Positions 47,981-59,778 of a DNA stretch of 64,000 nucleotides are shown piece after piece. The notes under the pieces were generated by a model. It was not told where the DNA came from. It did no database searches and worked only from the letters and a program-made list of their open reading frames with translations. The first letter of the stretch is position 1, and every line of letters begins with the position of its first letter. A program made the position numbers and the translations under genes. This DNA is from Heliopora coerulea (taxonomy: Eukaryota; Cnidaria; Anthozoa; Scleralcyonacea; Helioporidae), in the NCBI GenBank assembly GCA_030142905.1, contig JASJOG010000092.1, forward strand, positions 620,001-684,000. The letters are read 5' to 3'.

Positions 47981-49333
47981 ATGATGTCTTCGTCAACTCT
48001 GAATCCTTTGTTTGACGAGCAGTCAGGTCAGAGGGATCTTCGTAACAGAATACGATACACTTTCAATTCTGGTTTCATGTCTGATGTCAACTTCGTGGTT
48101 GGTGATTCAGATCGAAAGAAAACCTTTACGGCCCATCGTTATATCCTTGGCATCAACAGTCCCGTATTCTACGCCATGTTTTACGGCAATTTAGCCGAAG
48201 TCAGCTCGGAAATCTGTATTCCTGACGCGGAGGCCGACTCGTTCGGTGAATTCCTTCGTTTCTTGTACACGGAAGAGTGCACCATCACAGGGGAGAACGT
48301 CATGAGCGTTGTTTATCTTTCTACCAAGTACATCGTACCGTCACTGAAAAAGAAGTGCGTCCGCTTTCTTCAAAAGACTGTCACACCTGACACGGCCTTT
48401 GCCGTTCTCTCACAAGCCGTACATTTTGGCGCTGATGTCCTCGAGGAGGATTGCTGGGAAGTAATTGACACTGCCTGCAGCGAGGCTCTACAATCGGACG
48501 CATTTTTGAACATCGATCACCCACTCTTATGTGAACTCCTTTCACGAGACTCGCTCAATGTTAAAGAAGTCGACTTATTCAGAGCGGCCTTGAAGTGGAG
48601 CGCAAATCAGTGCCAGTTGCAGGGATTGAAGGGGACCGATGAAGACAAACGCGACGTTTTGGGTCACGCTCTCAGTTTATTGCGCTTTCCTACCATGACC
48701 CTTGAAGAGTTTGCTTTGAATGTTGTTCATAAAACAAATATTCTCCGCGATCAAGACATTATTAATATATTCATGATGTTCAGTGGTCAAAATCAACGTG
48801 AACAAGTACGAAAGTATTCGTGTAAGTCGCGCAAGCATCCCGCGGGGAAGTTGCGCTGCTCGCGTTTTACCCCGCCAAAGGTGGTTCGTCCGTCAAGAAC
48901 TGGGAAAGGTTGGAGTTACTTCAACGACACTTTGGACGCGTTGTGCTTTCGGGTGTCATGTGCCGTACTCGTTCATGGCGTGCGAGTTTATGGCGACGAA
49001 GAAAGAGGCGTTTACCGACTAAAAGTGAACCTACTTCACGGGAATAAAGAGTTATCTTCAAACGCAGGCGAGTTCCGCTCCGAGATTGACGTGGACGGCT
49101 ATAAACCTACTGGATTTGACGTGCTGTTTCCGGAACCAGTCAAAGTGGAGGCGGGTGAGGTGTACACCATATCTGGCAGCATAAGTGGGCCACGTTCATT
49201 ATACGGACAAGGAGGAGAAAAAACTGTTACTTGCGATGGCGTACAGTTTATGTTTTGCAGCAGTGAACATTCGAATAACGGAACATCCGTATTCCATGGT
49301 CAATTCCCGCAGATCATATACTCTAAATTATAA
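47981..49333 (+). CDS. BTB-BACK-PHR domain protein (BTBD1/2/3/6-like), single exon
   Basis: Members of this family act as substrate adaptors for cullin-3 ubiquitin ligases; that role is by family, not shown here. I start at the first ATG (47981, MMSSSTLNPLFDEQ), giving 450 residues; the frame is open upstream but has no other ATG. Order: BTB domain from about residue 25 (SGFMSDVNFVVG, FTAHRYILGINSPVFYAMFY, PDAEADSFGEFLRFLYTEE), BACK domain in the middle (EVDLFRAALKWSANQCQ, LLRFPTMTLEEF), and a C-terminal PHR domain (LDALCFRVSCAVLVHGVRVYG, GVQFMFCSSEHSNNGT, HGQFPQIIY). It has no introns. I cannot say which BTBD paralogue it is orthologous to. Confidence 0.93.
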   Translation: MMSSSTLNPLFDEQSGQRDLRNRIRYTFNSGFMSDVNFVVGDSDRKKTFTAHRYILGINSPVFYAMFYGNLAEVSSEICIPDAEADSFGEFLRFLYTEECTITGENVMSVVYLSTKYIVPSLKKKCVRFLQKTVTPDTAFAVLSQAVHFGADVLEEDCWEVIDTACSEALQSDAFLNIDHPLLCELLSRDSLNVKEVDLFRAALKWSANQCQLQGLKGTDEDKRDVLGHALSLLRFPTMTLEEFALNVVHKTNILRDQDIINIFMMFSGQNQREQVRKYSCKSRKHPAGKLRCSRFTPPKVVRPSRTGKGWSYFNDTLDALCFRVSCAVLVHGVRVYGDEERGVYRLKVNLLHGNKELSSNAGEFRSEIDVDGYKPTGFDVLFPEPVKVEAGEVYTISGSISGPRSLYGQGGEKTVTCDGVQFMFCSSEHSNNGTSVFHGQFPQIIYSKL

Positions 49334-52300
49334 CTCGGAAAAGAGAGGATTGCTTCACGGTCAAGTAGTGTGACCTGGTGTGGTCCACTCAACATGTAAG
49401 GACATTCACCTTGGTATTTCCTTCACTCGGTGTTCCTCGTTAGTGGCAAAAAATCTTCGAACATGAAGCTTGAGATCACAACTTGTCAGATGTCTACGAT
49501 TAAGAACATTCCCACAGTAGTTTCGAAAGAGTTCTTCGGTTCCTGGTAGTAGTTCTTGTTGTTCATTTTTACCTCGGCAACACCCTAATTTCTTAAGATC
49601 ATATTACACAGAATGATGTTTGGCTAGAAATTCAACTTAACATATTTCTACTTCGAAAACTTGGGGGACAAAAAGCGTTGACCAGAAATCTCGACCGGCA
49701 AGTTACACTCAAAACGTTCTGTTTATAAGCTGTTCCTTGTAAAACAAACTTAAGATACGTTGACAGAGTGTTTCCCTCCTCATTAGGTCGTTATCAGCTA
49801 TTGCCTTCTCATGAAGATTATCGCGAAAGAGAACGTGGAAACAACGTAGCACATGCCTTCTCATTAATTGTCACTCACTCCGGATTGCCTTTGAACCTGT
49901 TTACTTGCATTCGACTTCATGTTGTCTGCACTCAAGAACTTTGTAATTTAATCTGAAATACTTATCAAAGCTATTGTACTTATTAAACAAGTTATGTTCC
50001 GTGTATTTTTGTTTTGGAATTTTTTGTACTCGTTCTGATGATAAACTGAGACAAGCTGAAAAAGATCAGTCTCGTAGCCGAGAGGATTGCAAAATCTATT
50101 CTTGCGTCGCGTAATCTGTTTTCGTAAAGTCTTACGAACTAGCAAAACAGTCCGATAGTTCGCTGTCATTGCGAAAGTTTGGTTGTATTTTGAATAAGAA
50201 ATAATGCACTTTCATTGGGACGTCATTGTCGTAACTTTGTTAAGAGCTAAAAGGGTCCGGGAAGTGGAGAAATTTGCGATTGGATATACTGCCCTTTTTG
50301 GAGCGAAGTTCCTATCACTTCAACGAAGGGCGTTCACCCAAACCATCAGTATTTCCTGCTGCAAGTTTCGGCAGTTCCCTGACCTTTTTTTTTTTTTTTT
50401 TTTTCCCGTCGTTCAACACTGCCTACGCCGTAATCTACTTTTATATCACTTTTATAACTTTATCCTTTGCATGTGATTCGCGTCTGACAAAGATGCATAC
50501 GGCTCGATATACACCGTACTATTGACGTGTACAATTATTCGTCCTGATATATCCAATTCAGTGTCAAGAGTCGGCCTGTGTTGCTGCCACATTCCCGAAC
50601 CAATCGTGAGCAGGAAGGAGGCACTTTAAGGAAAAACGCATACGCCATGGCGAATAATTGTACTGCGAGAATTGTATCGTGTGAATGAACTTTGACACGT
50701 AGGAAACGAATTTTGTATGTGCGGTCGAGTTGAAGTTTAGGTGAACATTGAAGTTACGTTGGAAAAAACTGAAACAATCAAATTCGTCTAATTTAAACTG
50801 GACGGTTAAGCCGGTTGGTGCAGACTTCACACTTCCGTTAAGATCTCCTGTAATTATTCTGTCTGTGTTTTGTTTTGTATTTATCACCTCAAGTTAGGAA
50901 ACCACCGTCGTTACACTCTTCATGTTTCCCGTAGATACTCCAATTGGTTATTTCTAAACAGGCTGTGAGTGAGAGGAGTGCATGCGGAGAAGCATGCAAT
51001 GGAATGCCGAACATCTCATTTCTTTTTCGTTATCAACTTTTGCGTCACTTATATTTACTTTGGCCATAGCCCACTCAGGAAGTGAAGTAATGCGCTTTCA
51101 ACATTAGCACTAAAACAGTAGGTCCCAGCTTACTATTCCATTTTAAGGAACATTACACAAACAATGAACACTCGAGTCGTCGCGTCTTCTTACTAAATCT
51201 ATCATAATTTTGTGCTGTGTTCATCCCAAAAACGGACCACAGTCTGTTCTTCAGCATGGGTGGTCGAACGGGCTTTAATGTTCGCCATCTTTAATTTCCG
51301 CAGTTAAGGCGAAATATTTAAACCTTTTGGGTGTTTTAGATAGTGAATTTGTTAAGTAATTTTGCAACAGGAAAAATTATTCCGCATTTAACTGTCATTC
51401 GACCAAATCTTTAGAAACATCAGCTTGGTGTTATAGTCCAAACGAGCTTGAGTTACGTGTAATTGGTGGATGCCGCAAGGAGTTTGATCGTACATTAATG
51501 TATCTGTCGAGGATGCCAATGTAACCTTGAAGTTATACAACCTGTGATCACGTGTTCTCAGTAATGAAATGCTAAAAGAACATAAAGTGACACGCAGTCA
51601 AAGTGAAAGTAAACAAATTGCACTAAGAGGTCTTTAAAATCTTTTCAGAAGTATGACCGGACACGTTTCACATGTGCAGAATACTGTCCTGTCAAGCAAA
51701 CAATCTTAATCTTTATGAATGGCTTGAAACTTCAGCATATCGGGGGACTGATTATCCAATCTACGACGATTAATCTCCACAATTTTTTCTTTTTTTTAAG
51801 CCTAATTACACAATGCTTTATTGAACGCTCAATCTTCAACACCGTGACTTAGGATTCTTTAATGTTTTTGATGGCTGGAACCCTGCCAAACAGTTTAACT
51901 TTTTAGAGAACTGTTGGGAATCCTAATTACTGGTGACTGCAAAATTTTTCTTAATCTTTTTCTTTGTGCTTCATAAGTCTTTTTTCATAAGTCTTGAAAA
52001 GTAATCTTTTAAGAACTGCTCTAGACCAGCTCAAAACATCAATCAGATTGGACATGTTATGGCACAGTTCAGAGAAAGAGGAGACAGTTAGTAGAATCTC
52101 CCTATATATATATCTTCAAATACAGGTGCAATATTAAACGTTAGTGGTTAGACCTATAATGTTTAAAAATATGGGCAACTCCAGAATAGTTTTATGGAAC
52201 GCGAAGTAAATCCTCATTTATCAACTTCCAGTTTCTAGTTAAGGCCCTAAACAATTAAACAGTATCTTTGATGGTATTAAACTTAATGCTTTCAACATCG

Positions 52301-52840
52301 TAGATCCCTTGCTGAGAAGATTTGATCAATAAACCCACAAGATTAATAATAACAGAAGACATGATAGAAAAAGGTTGGCATGGATTTTCTCCTTTGTCAA
52401 TCGTTGGGTTTCTAAATAATTCTTTTAAAAAAATATTTCACAGTTTCTACTCGCCTTGGTGGATTCGAAGCTTGGAAGCCCGTGAAAGCATTAACCCTTT
52501 GCCTGTCTAGCCTTTTTTTGATGTTATTGCTCACCGTGCAGTGTGTGTCATATGTGATGCACGGGACAGGCAAAGGGTTAAAGAATTGAAAGTCCAATGT
52601 CACAGCGTTCAGAGATCAACGTTGAATAAATCATTGAGTGATAACGAAAATTAGAAACGTCTAGCAACGTTTCTCACAAAGTTATTGACCCAAGGATTTG
52701 CTCGAAATGTCGTTATTTGGTTTCCCTATTTTAGCTGTTTGACACATGTGAGTCATAAATGTTCTATAAATGTTTATAAACTCACCATCGAATACATCCT
52801 AATGACCCATTTGCATGATACCGTAGTGGTATTACCATTG
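49334..52840. other. Gene-poor interval
   Basis: Holds the 3' flank of the BTB gene, a 21-base poly-T run at 50384-50404 and a short inverted repeat at 52491-52581. I found no exon with both splice-site and similarity support. Confidence 0.5.
52491..52581. repeat. Short terminal inverted repeat block
   Basis: Arms ttaaccctttgcctgtc and gacaggcaaagggttaa (17 bases) enclose about 57 bases. Similar ttaaccctt starts occur elsewhere in the window (31.26, 34.2, 37.54 kb), hinting at a repeat family. Confidence 0.65.
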
Positions 52841-52844
52841 TTCA

Positions 52845-53000
52845 TTGTGATGTGTACAATTAATTCACTGGAGCCTTCAGTACATATTGCTACATTAACG
52901 AGCAAATGGAATTTAGGGATTGTGTCTTTGAGACAACATTACATACGCCTGGACGAACAGTCGCACTGCGTAAAATTGGCCCTAAAGGTTGAAACATCCC
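52845..53000 (-). pseudogene. Decayed relative of the exon at 53599-53751
   Basis: On the minus strand it aligns with the 53.6 kb exon (for example gcgtatgtaatgttgtct against gtgtacgtaatattgtct), but the corresponding frame soon meets a TAA. Parts of the flanks are also similar. It looks like a diverged, non-functional duplicate. Confidence 0.4.
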
Positions 53001-53598
53001 ACATTAATTACGGAGTTCAAGATTCGCGCACAACTGATCCGCCCGACCACCCAAGAAACCACAAAATTAAGACAGATTTTGTTGTCTGAAGACACGTTGA
53101 TTTAAATGTTCATTGCTTGTGTATTTTTATTGGAATCAAACTAGATATTAATCTGTGATCTGCTAGTCTATTGCTGATCTTCACAGCGTATTACTTCACT
53201 TCCAGAGAGGACTATGGCCAAGGTAAATAGATGGGACGCGAAGGTTTGTAGTGAAGAAGAAGTTACGAGTTCGGAATGCCGTTTTGTGCTGTTCTGTAAG
53301 CGCAGGTCTCTCTTCCAGCCAGCGGACTAAATGCCCAGTTCAAGGATATTAAAAATCGTCGAAAGTAATGAATGTGGTTTTGTCAGTCTGAGGTATTGAT
53401 TACAAAACAAAATATAGACAGTAACAGAAGTGGATTTTTGGAGGTGTGAAATATGGGCTCGGCGCCCTATAACCCAGCAACACCATCCAATTCAACTCCA
53501 ACGAATTGAGTTGAGTTTTCGTTAGGTTTCATGTACTCAATACAATTGTTGTATAAGAATAATAAGATTGTTCATTCTGATATATCCGATTAACTTAC

Positions 53599-54504
53599 TG
53601 GAGTCTTTTGGACCTTTTGTCAGTTCAGTGAGGGAATCAAAAGCAGAAATTGTGCCTTGATCAGACAATATTACGTACACCAAGGTGAACAATGAATCGT
53701 ATATGACTGTCGTATGGTGTAAATGGACCCTTACGTAACTTTGACGTATAACTTGATAATATTCAATAACGAAATAGACCAAGAATCATACTCCGACCAA
53801 AAAACATCTTGTAGACCGAATATTTAAGGTATAGACCAAGACCAAACTCATTGAAGTGACATTTCGACTTTATTTTTAAGTCGTGGTTGGCAACAAACCT
53901 TTTGGCTTCAAGCGTAATAAAAACGGCGTTCATGCTGCTTGAGTTCAGTTAGCTGCAAGCCGGCGAGCAATCCCGCTCATGTCAACGTAAATCTTCGCGT
54001 GGATGTTGGCAGTGTAGATTCATTATGAAATTTTCACTTAACATTATTGATGAGGTGCTGGTTTTCTCACTTCTATTTGATGATTATATCGCCCTCCCAT
54101 CAGAAATTGATCTACACTTTTGAAGCTGTTCCACAGATGTAGTCAGTTTTTAACGAAATCGCTCACCTGTAACCACTGGCAGCTGAGGTTTATTAGCGAA
54201 ATCGCGAGCAGAAGTTATTTTCAACAAGTGAAAGAAAAAGACAAGCAGCAGTGTTGGTTGTTGACAGTAGAGATGATTTGAGAAGACATGTGAGTTAATT
54301 CGTATCAAATTGGGTGGTCAAAGTTTGGCACTGCTATTACCACCTTAAAAAATAATCAGCCTAGTAATAGGATTTCTATTTCTTCGGTCTAAACGAGTTT
54401 AAAGGACATCTCATGATTAATGGATAACCCCACCACTTACCATCAAAGACAGCAGGAACGGTATCCGTTCGACTTGAATCGTAAGGTTGAAGATGTCGGC
54501 TAAT
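53599..54504 (-). CDS. Two candidate exons of an unrecognised minus-strand gene
   Basis: Exon 54504-54441 follows a clear acceptor (catttcag) and reads ISRHLQPYDSSRTDT..., ending GATG|gtaagt in phase 1. Exon 53751-53599 follows tattatcaag, fits that phase and reads IRQSYVRVHLHHTTVIYD... to GACTCCA|gtaagt. Agreement of phases and two strong donors argues for real splicing. I do not recognise the family and found no start, stop or further exons, so this may be a partial gene or pseudogene fragment. Confidence 0.35.
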
Positions 54505-55427
54505 CTGAAATGTTTAAATAAAACATGAAATAAGTACTTGGTAAGGTAATGAAACCTCAGCATTCTGAATGAACTCTTAAATGATGAAATAACAACATCG
54601 ATGTGGAATTAAACTTAATGCTTTCAACACGGCAGGTTTCATGCTGAGAAGAACTCATTCGGAGTGCGGAAAACGAGGTCTTATTACTTCTTGGATTATC
54701 ATCAATGTTTAAAGAAGGCTCAGTCAGTGCTGGGATAGGACCGCCCAGCTTAGTCACTGAGCCCAGATTTTAACGTCGGATTTCGTGTCAAATATGAATT
54801 TGACTACTTTCTCTACTGTCTAGGTTGCTCGTACTTAAGGAGTAAGATTACTCCACTAATAAGACACGTGAAGAAATTTCTCGATTCTGATTGGCTGAGA
54901 GCTGCACGATTTCAATTTAACACCTTGCCGATGAAAGATTACAGAAATTTGTACTGAATTTTTGACACTGCATTTTTTGACACAGCAACTTTTTGGTACT
55001 GCATGTATTAATTTTTATCATGTATATATTATTAATTGATATCATAGTTGGCTTCTGAACAATGTTGAGCAAGTCATGGTGAACAATGTTGTGCTGCATG
55101 CCATGAGCAATGTTTTACTGCTGCCCCTGACTACCTAAACGTTTCAGTGGATGTGGCTGGTAGAGCCGGTGCGGCTGGTAACGTCATGGCCGCACCAACA
55201 TTCAGCCGAACAAAGCTCATGATTCTTGGTAGATTTCCTCACTGAGAATTTCGTACATAATCGGAGCAAATGCAATATGCTTCCGGCCGGCCTGATGAAA
55301 ATGCGAAATTAAGCTGGATCAAAAAAGGATGCAAAGGAGTATACATTGTCGTTTCCCGAGTAGTACAGAAAGTCATCTCGTCCCCTTAGTGAGGAAGGAA
55401 CAACGGCCCACTGAGCCCAGTAACAAT

Positions 55428-55652
55428 CTACATAAAACTCCCTTTCTTACGTGAAAGGGACTGCCCACTCAGTAATTCCTCGTTGCTGACTCTATTGTTC
55501 CTAAAGTGTCCTCCGATCCGACGTGTTACAAATCGTTCGAGGAGGGATGTGCATTCTATAAAAAGTTCAATCACAAATACAAATATGCCAACGACAGTAC
55601 ATGACGAAACGCGCACAAATTTACGAAAATACAGAAGCTGAGAGCTAGACAT
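55428..55652 (-). CDS. Small ORF with one hydrophobic segment, unassigned
   Basis: A complete ATG-to-TAG frame of 74 codons beginning MSSSQLLYFRKFVRV, with a hydrophobic stretch (CTVVGIFVFVIELFIECTSL), then basic and polar residues. It could be a small membrane protein or a signal-anchored first exon for the candidate exons at 54.5 kb, but no donor joins it in phase. Chance is also possible at this length. Confidence 0.2.
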   Translation of the reverse strand: MSSSQLLYFRKFVRVSSCTVVGIFVFVIELFIECTSLLERFVTRRIGGHFRNNRVSNEELLSGQSLSRKKGSFM

Positions 55653-56835
55653 ATTGAGTAGAAATGAGGACAGAAAATGTACTTAGGCAGAGTTTTAGAT
55701 CCCGTCTTAAGAGGTATATGAGTATTTATGACCAATAGGGTGGGACATTGATTTCATTTGGCTATTAGCCCACTTGTGTCAACCCACCTTTACCTTAAAA
55801 GAAACAGGACATCTTTATTTGCCTGTGCTAAGTCTACGTGTTAATTGAAGCTTAGCAGACATTTCTACTAATCCATCAAACTATACAGTGTTTGTCCTCT
55901 GGTCAAATGCATCAACATAAGTCTTAAGCCATGTAGTTTTGAGGCAATATTTATCCACCCTCGCACATGCCTTGGCTGGTGTTCCGCGATCGATCCTAAG
56001 CGTTAGCGTAAGGGTGAATGTTGACTATATCGAATAGCATTGTGGTATTTCTTTAGTAAACGTGGGCCGAGATATTCGAACGTCCACCTCTTGGGCGAAC
56101 CCATCGAAGCAAAAAGGAAAATGTTTTCCTTCAAATAATTTCTCTCTCTCAAAAGGAATATCTTGGGTCGCACTTTCTTTGCCAGCTTAACCTTCTTTCA
56201 TTAACTAGAACAGGATATTTTTTTTAAAACAAATATGGCAATGCCTAGAGGATGTTGAATTCACATATCGTTGCACACTTCATAAACCGTAGGAAATTTT
56301 TGTTTAAAATTGGATTATCTCAGTTAAGTACGTTTGAGCAATTCATCACGCACACAGCTGACTTGTAAAACTCAATGACATCTGTCTTCCGACATAGACG
56401 TGACATGTTCCATGCCATATTTACTTGTCATTTTAAAACGAAATATCTAATTTCAACAAATTGACATCTGAAATAGCCCCCCACTACGCAGCAGGGAATG
56501 TCGTCTTGGCTAGACAGCAAATTTTACACCTCTGTGATGAAAAGTGCGTAAATTAGGTCCAGACGTTCGACAAACAGACAACCTTTAAACCCAGTACGGC
56601 ACGAAGGAACAATTATTTTTTTCTGTGGTACCAGTGTTTGAACCAAGACTGTCTTGGACAAGGCGTTGCGATAATGGTTCAGAAGATTCAAGTCGCAGGA
56701 TTTGTGTCAGGATTATATTCCATGTAACCCGATCTGGCTGTTTGTGAATGCAGTGAACTCAATTAAAACAACTTTTTCTACTTTTTTTACACCTTGTCTA
56801 TCTGAACTCATCGATTATCATCAACTTGGAGGAAT

Positions 56836-57597
56836 ATGTTCGCAGAAGAAATACTCACACGGTGTAGTTATCTCAACAGCAACCCAGGGCAACCTTCGTA
56901 TATCACCAACCAAGCCTTGCGCAGACTTCGCTATCTCCATACTTCAATCGCTACACGAAATAGGCGGCCATATTGCATAAAGGACGCAAACAGGGACGTT
57001 ACTGAACACATTCTTCCCCATGTGTGCCCAAAAATGCAAACTTTTTCGGTTTCTTTCGGTCCAATGGATTCCTCGACGTCGCCGATCAATCGTGGGTGGT
57101 GCGTGTCAACCCCGCGTGGATCACGCGAGACAAGCTCGAGCTCTTTGCGGGAATCCAGGCATAGCGCTCCAAGAAGAAGAACGTTGGAAGAAAGGACGCT
57201 TGGTTATCAAACGGGATTATCGGGAATCAGTGCTACGGGCATCTTTAACGACAATAATGGAGATACAAGGAACAATTATGGTAATAAAGAATGTATGGTG
57301 ATTCCTCAAGCTTTCACAACTCGAAAAAGTATTTTAACGAGAAAGGTTGCACAGCGGCCATGCAAATGGATGGTGAATATGGACGCGCCTCGCCAGGAGT
57401 TGCATCTGGTTCGAGATAGAAAAGATGATCGGAAAACGACTGAAAAACGCAACATGCTTCCTTCCATCGTTTTGCCTCATTCAGAACACGTTCAGGCCAT
57501 TGTGAGACAAACTTTGGACGTAAAACATGTCCACCTTAAAACACCTCCACCTTCACCTTCGATCAGGCACATCAATATTCACCTTCCAGCCAGCTGA
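56836..57597 (+). CDS. Orphan ORF A, 253 residues, basic
   Basis: An unspliced ATG-to-TGA frame. It is rich in Arg, Ser, Thr and Asn, with stretches such as SAPRRRTLEERTLGYQTG and DRKDDRKTTEKRN and a Pro-rich end (LKTPPPSPSIRHINI). No signal peptide or membrane segment is apparent. An internal ATG (MQTFSVSFGPMDSS, near 57032) is an alternative start. I recognise no domain. It is the first of four same-strand unspliced frames in 4 kb. Confidence 0.4.
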   Translation: MFAEEILTRCSYLNSNPGQPSYITNQALRRLRYLHTSIATRNRRPYCIKDANRDVTEHILPHVCPKMQTFSVSFGPMDSSTSPINRGWCVSTPRGSRETSSSSLRESRHSAPRRRTLEERTLGYQTGLSGISATGIFNDNNGDTRNNYGNKECMVIPQAFTTRKSILTRKVAQRPCKWMVNMDAPRQELHLVRDRKDDRKTTEKRNMLPSIVLPHSEHVQAIVRQTLDVKHVHLKTPPPSPSIRHINIHLPAS

Positions 57598-57764
57598 GAT
57601 ATTAGTGTGGTCTTAGAGAGCAGAATGTAAGGATCAATACCACATTTGAAGAGCGACCTATTGCTTTTGAGACAGCTTTCTGGCGACCGTGTGAAATCAA
57701 ACAGGAACTCTTCCCGGGAATGCGTTTAATAGACTAAGGAAGTACCTCCTTCTGGAGGCGTGAA

Positions 57765-57992
57765 ATGGAGGATGGACTGAAACTGATTACCAAGGAAATA
57801 CTTGGTTTCCGGTGGAAGAAAGATGGGATGACAGGGACGTGTTTGACCGAGCAAACAATGCACTGTGTTCTTGATAATGAGAAATTTCAAAGAATAAAAC
57901 AGAAAATCTTGAAGTATAACCGAGATGCTGTTGATGCAACAAGCTCAGAGTTGTATTTTTTTGTCTGTAAGAATGCATATGTTAATAAATAA
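57765..57992 (+). CDS. Small orphan ORF, 75 residues
   Basis: An ATG-to-TAA frame beginning MEDGLKLITKEILGFRWKKD and ending in KNAYVNK. An AATAAA hexamer at 57984-57989 overlaps the stop, which would suit the 3' end of a transcript, possibly that of ORF A. No recognised domain; it may be non-coding 3' UTR of ORF A. Confidence 0.25.
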   Translation: MEDGLKLITKEILGFRWKKDGMTGTCLTEQTMHCVLDNEKFQRIKQKILKYNRDAVDATSSELYFFVCKNAYVNK

Positions 57993-58481
57993 TTGTGTGA
58001 GGATGAATATAATATGAAGAACTTTAAGGTAATAAAGTCATCGTTTAACAATTTTTTTGTTCTCTTCGTCCAGAGATATTCATCTTTCTTTCATCTTTCT
58101 AATTGGCCGAGAGGCCATTACGTAACCCGCAATAATTGCCTATAAATAGTGGTTTGCTCATGTGCATTGCTTACCTGTTGACCGCACCTGGTGAAATTGT
58201 AATGTTTTCAGGCAACATTATATATTGATAATTTTGGTATGATGAATTGTGCTTGCACTTTGGAAATTCATTTTCAGGGGCGCTTCTCGGCAAGGCAACG
58301 ATGTGAATTATCGTATTTTATTACTGCCAGATCCTCCAACTGGTTTATACGACTTTGAATGGGGTAAAGTAGTATTTAGTTAAATTAATTAATAAACATC
58401 GGAACACACCGCAGATTGTGAATGTACGAGTAAGAGAAATGAAATCAGAAAATCCGTGTTAACTAACACAGTGTTCTAACA

Positions 58482-59174
58482 ATGGATGGGAGGTGCTTGG
58501 CCAGAGAGTTCTCTACAGCCGAAACAAGACCTGACTCATTAAATACAAGGAGGATTTGTGGTTTTGAGGGATATCTACGTCAAAATGGGATGCCGGCGCA
58601 AAATCAAACATTCTCGGCATTCACAAGTCATTTGCGGAATTTTCGGAAATCGTGGAACAAAGAAGGTTGCTTCAGGATTGAAGGACGATTACGGGAACCG
58701 TCGAGAAAGTTAATTGTATCTCAAAACGTGAGAACAAACGAGAATTCGGGAATTAGCGATATCAGCGGAAAGCTGACTTCAGAGAGCTTTAAATTATTAC
58801 AACATGCCAATGACTTAAGAGGAACTTCAAAAAGCACGAACTTTCTGAGACATTTTCGTGGAAATGCAACACTGGTATCGTCGTTACATTCTCAGAATGA
58901 GAAACGAAAGAATTATTTGAAAGTCGCTCTGAATCGTCGGGTGAAAATCGAAGACGAAGTTGATGAGGATTACACTGATATTGACAATAACTTGTTAAGT
59001 TCCTATTTAACAAAAGATCCCAACCCGAGAAAACCTAAAGAAGTTTCTCAGACAGCTGGTGACGTATTGACCTTTGGTATTAAAGCAAGCAAGTGTCATT
59101 TTCAGAAAAAGTACGAAGTAATGTCACCTAGTTTAGTCAAATACAGTCGAAACTCTTCGTCTGCTAGAACTTAA
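58482..59174 (+). CDS. Orphan ORF B, 230 residues, basic
   Basis: An unspliced frame with a good start context (acaATGG), beginning MDGRCLAREFSTAETRPD. It is hydrophilic, with an acidic patch (KIEDEVDEDYTDIDNN) between basic segments (HSQNEKRKNYLKVALNRR and KDPNPRKPKEV). No membrane segment, signal peptide or known motif was recognised. By eye it shares no clear block with ORF A or C. Confidence 0.45.
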   Translation: MDGRCLAREFSTAETRPDSLNTRRICGFEGYLRQNGMPAQNQTFSAFTSHLRNFRKSWNKEGCFRIEGRLREPSRKLIVSQNVRTNENSGISDISGKLTSESFKLLQHANDLRGTSKSTNFLRHFRGNATLVSSLHSQNEKRKNYLKVALNRRVKIEDEVDEDYTDIDNNLLSSYLTKDPNPRKPKEVSQTAGDVLTFGIKASKCHFQKKYEVMSPSLVKYSRNSSSART

Positions 59175-59336
59175 GGAATTTTTGCGATCTTAATGTAACA
59201 TGGAATTTCATTTGAGAAAACGTTGAGTTATAAATCCCAAGCACGTGTGTAAATCACATAACAGAGGCACCGCAAAATTCACGTGCTCTAGAGGAAAAGG
59301 AAGTTTAAGCATTCCTGGTGCGTGAGCATTATGTAC

Positions 59337-59450
59337 GTACGTATGTGTGTGTGTGTGTGTATGTATGCATGTATGTATGTATGTATGTATGTATGTATGT
59401 ATGTATGTATGTATGTATGTATGTATGTATGTATGTATGTATGTATGTAC
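59337..59450. repeat. (GTAT)n microsatellite
   Basis: A gtgtgtgt start passes into about twenty gtat units between orphan ORFs B and C. Confidence 0.97.
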
Positions 59451-59778
59451 AGTATATTGGTAGGTAGTTAGGTATTTATGTATGTGTGCATGCTCGTAAG
59501 GGTATAGGTATGTATAATTAGCGACGCTTACACGACTTGATACTTCGCCTGAGAAGCATTGTCAAACGCATATTTTTCTAAATATGTACTTGCCTCTCTG
59601 GTTTAATCAGAAAAAGATATTTACTGGTTGTCACACTCAGACTATCTGTTCATGCTGTTTAATAAACTATGATGTCGAAGCAAATATTGACTTAAACATT
59701 TTAATTAAACTAACATCAGATATTAGTTGTTTGCCCAGATCAAGCAAAACGTCCTATTTTCCAGTCACTTAATCACAG

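Noticed and set aside
50564..50887. 107-codon minus-strand frame
   Set aside because: It has no ATG at its start, ordinary AT-rich composition and no recognised similarity.
53599..54504. Cys-loop receptor extracellular exons
   Set aside because: The phrase YDSSRTDTVPAVFD vaguely recalls such receptors, but no Cys-loop, FPFD-type motif or membrane segments were found.
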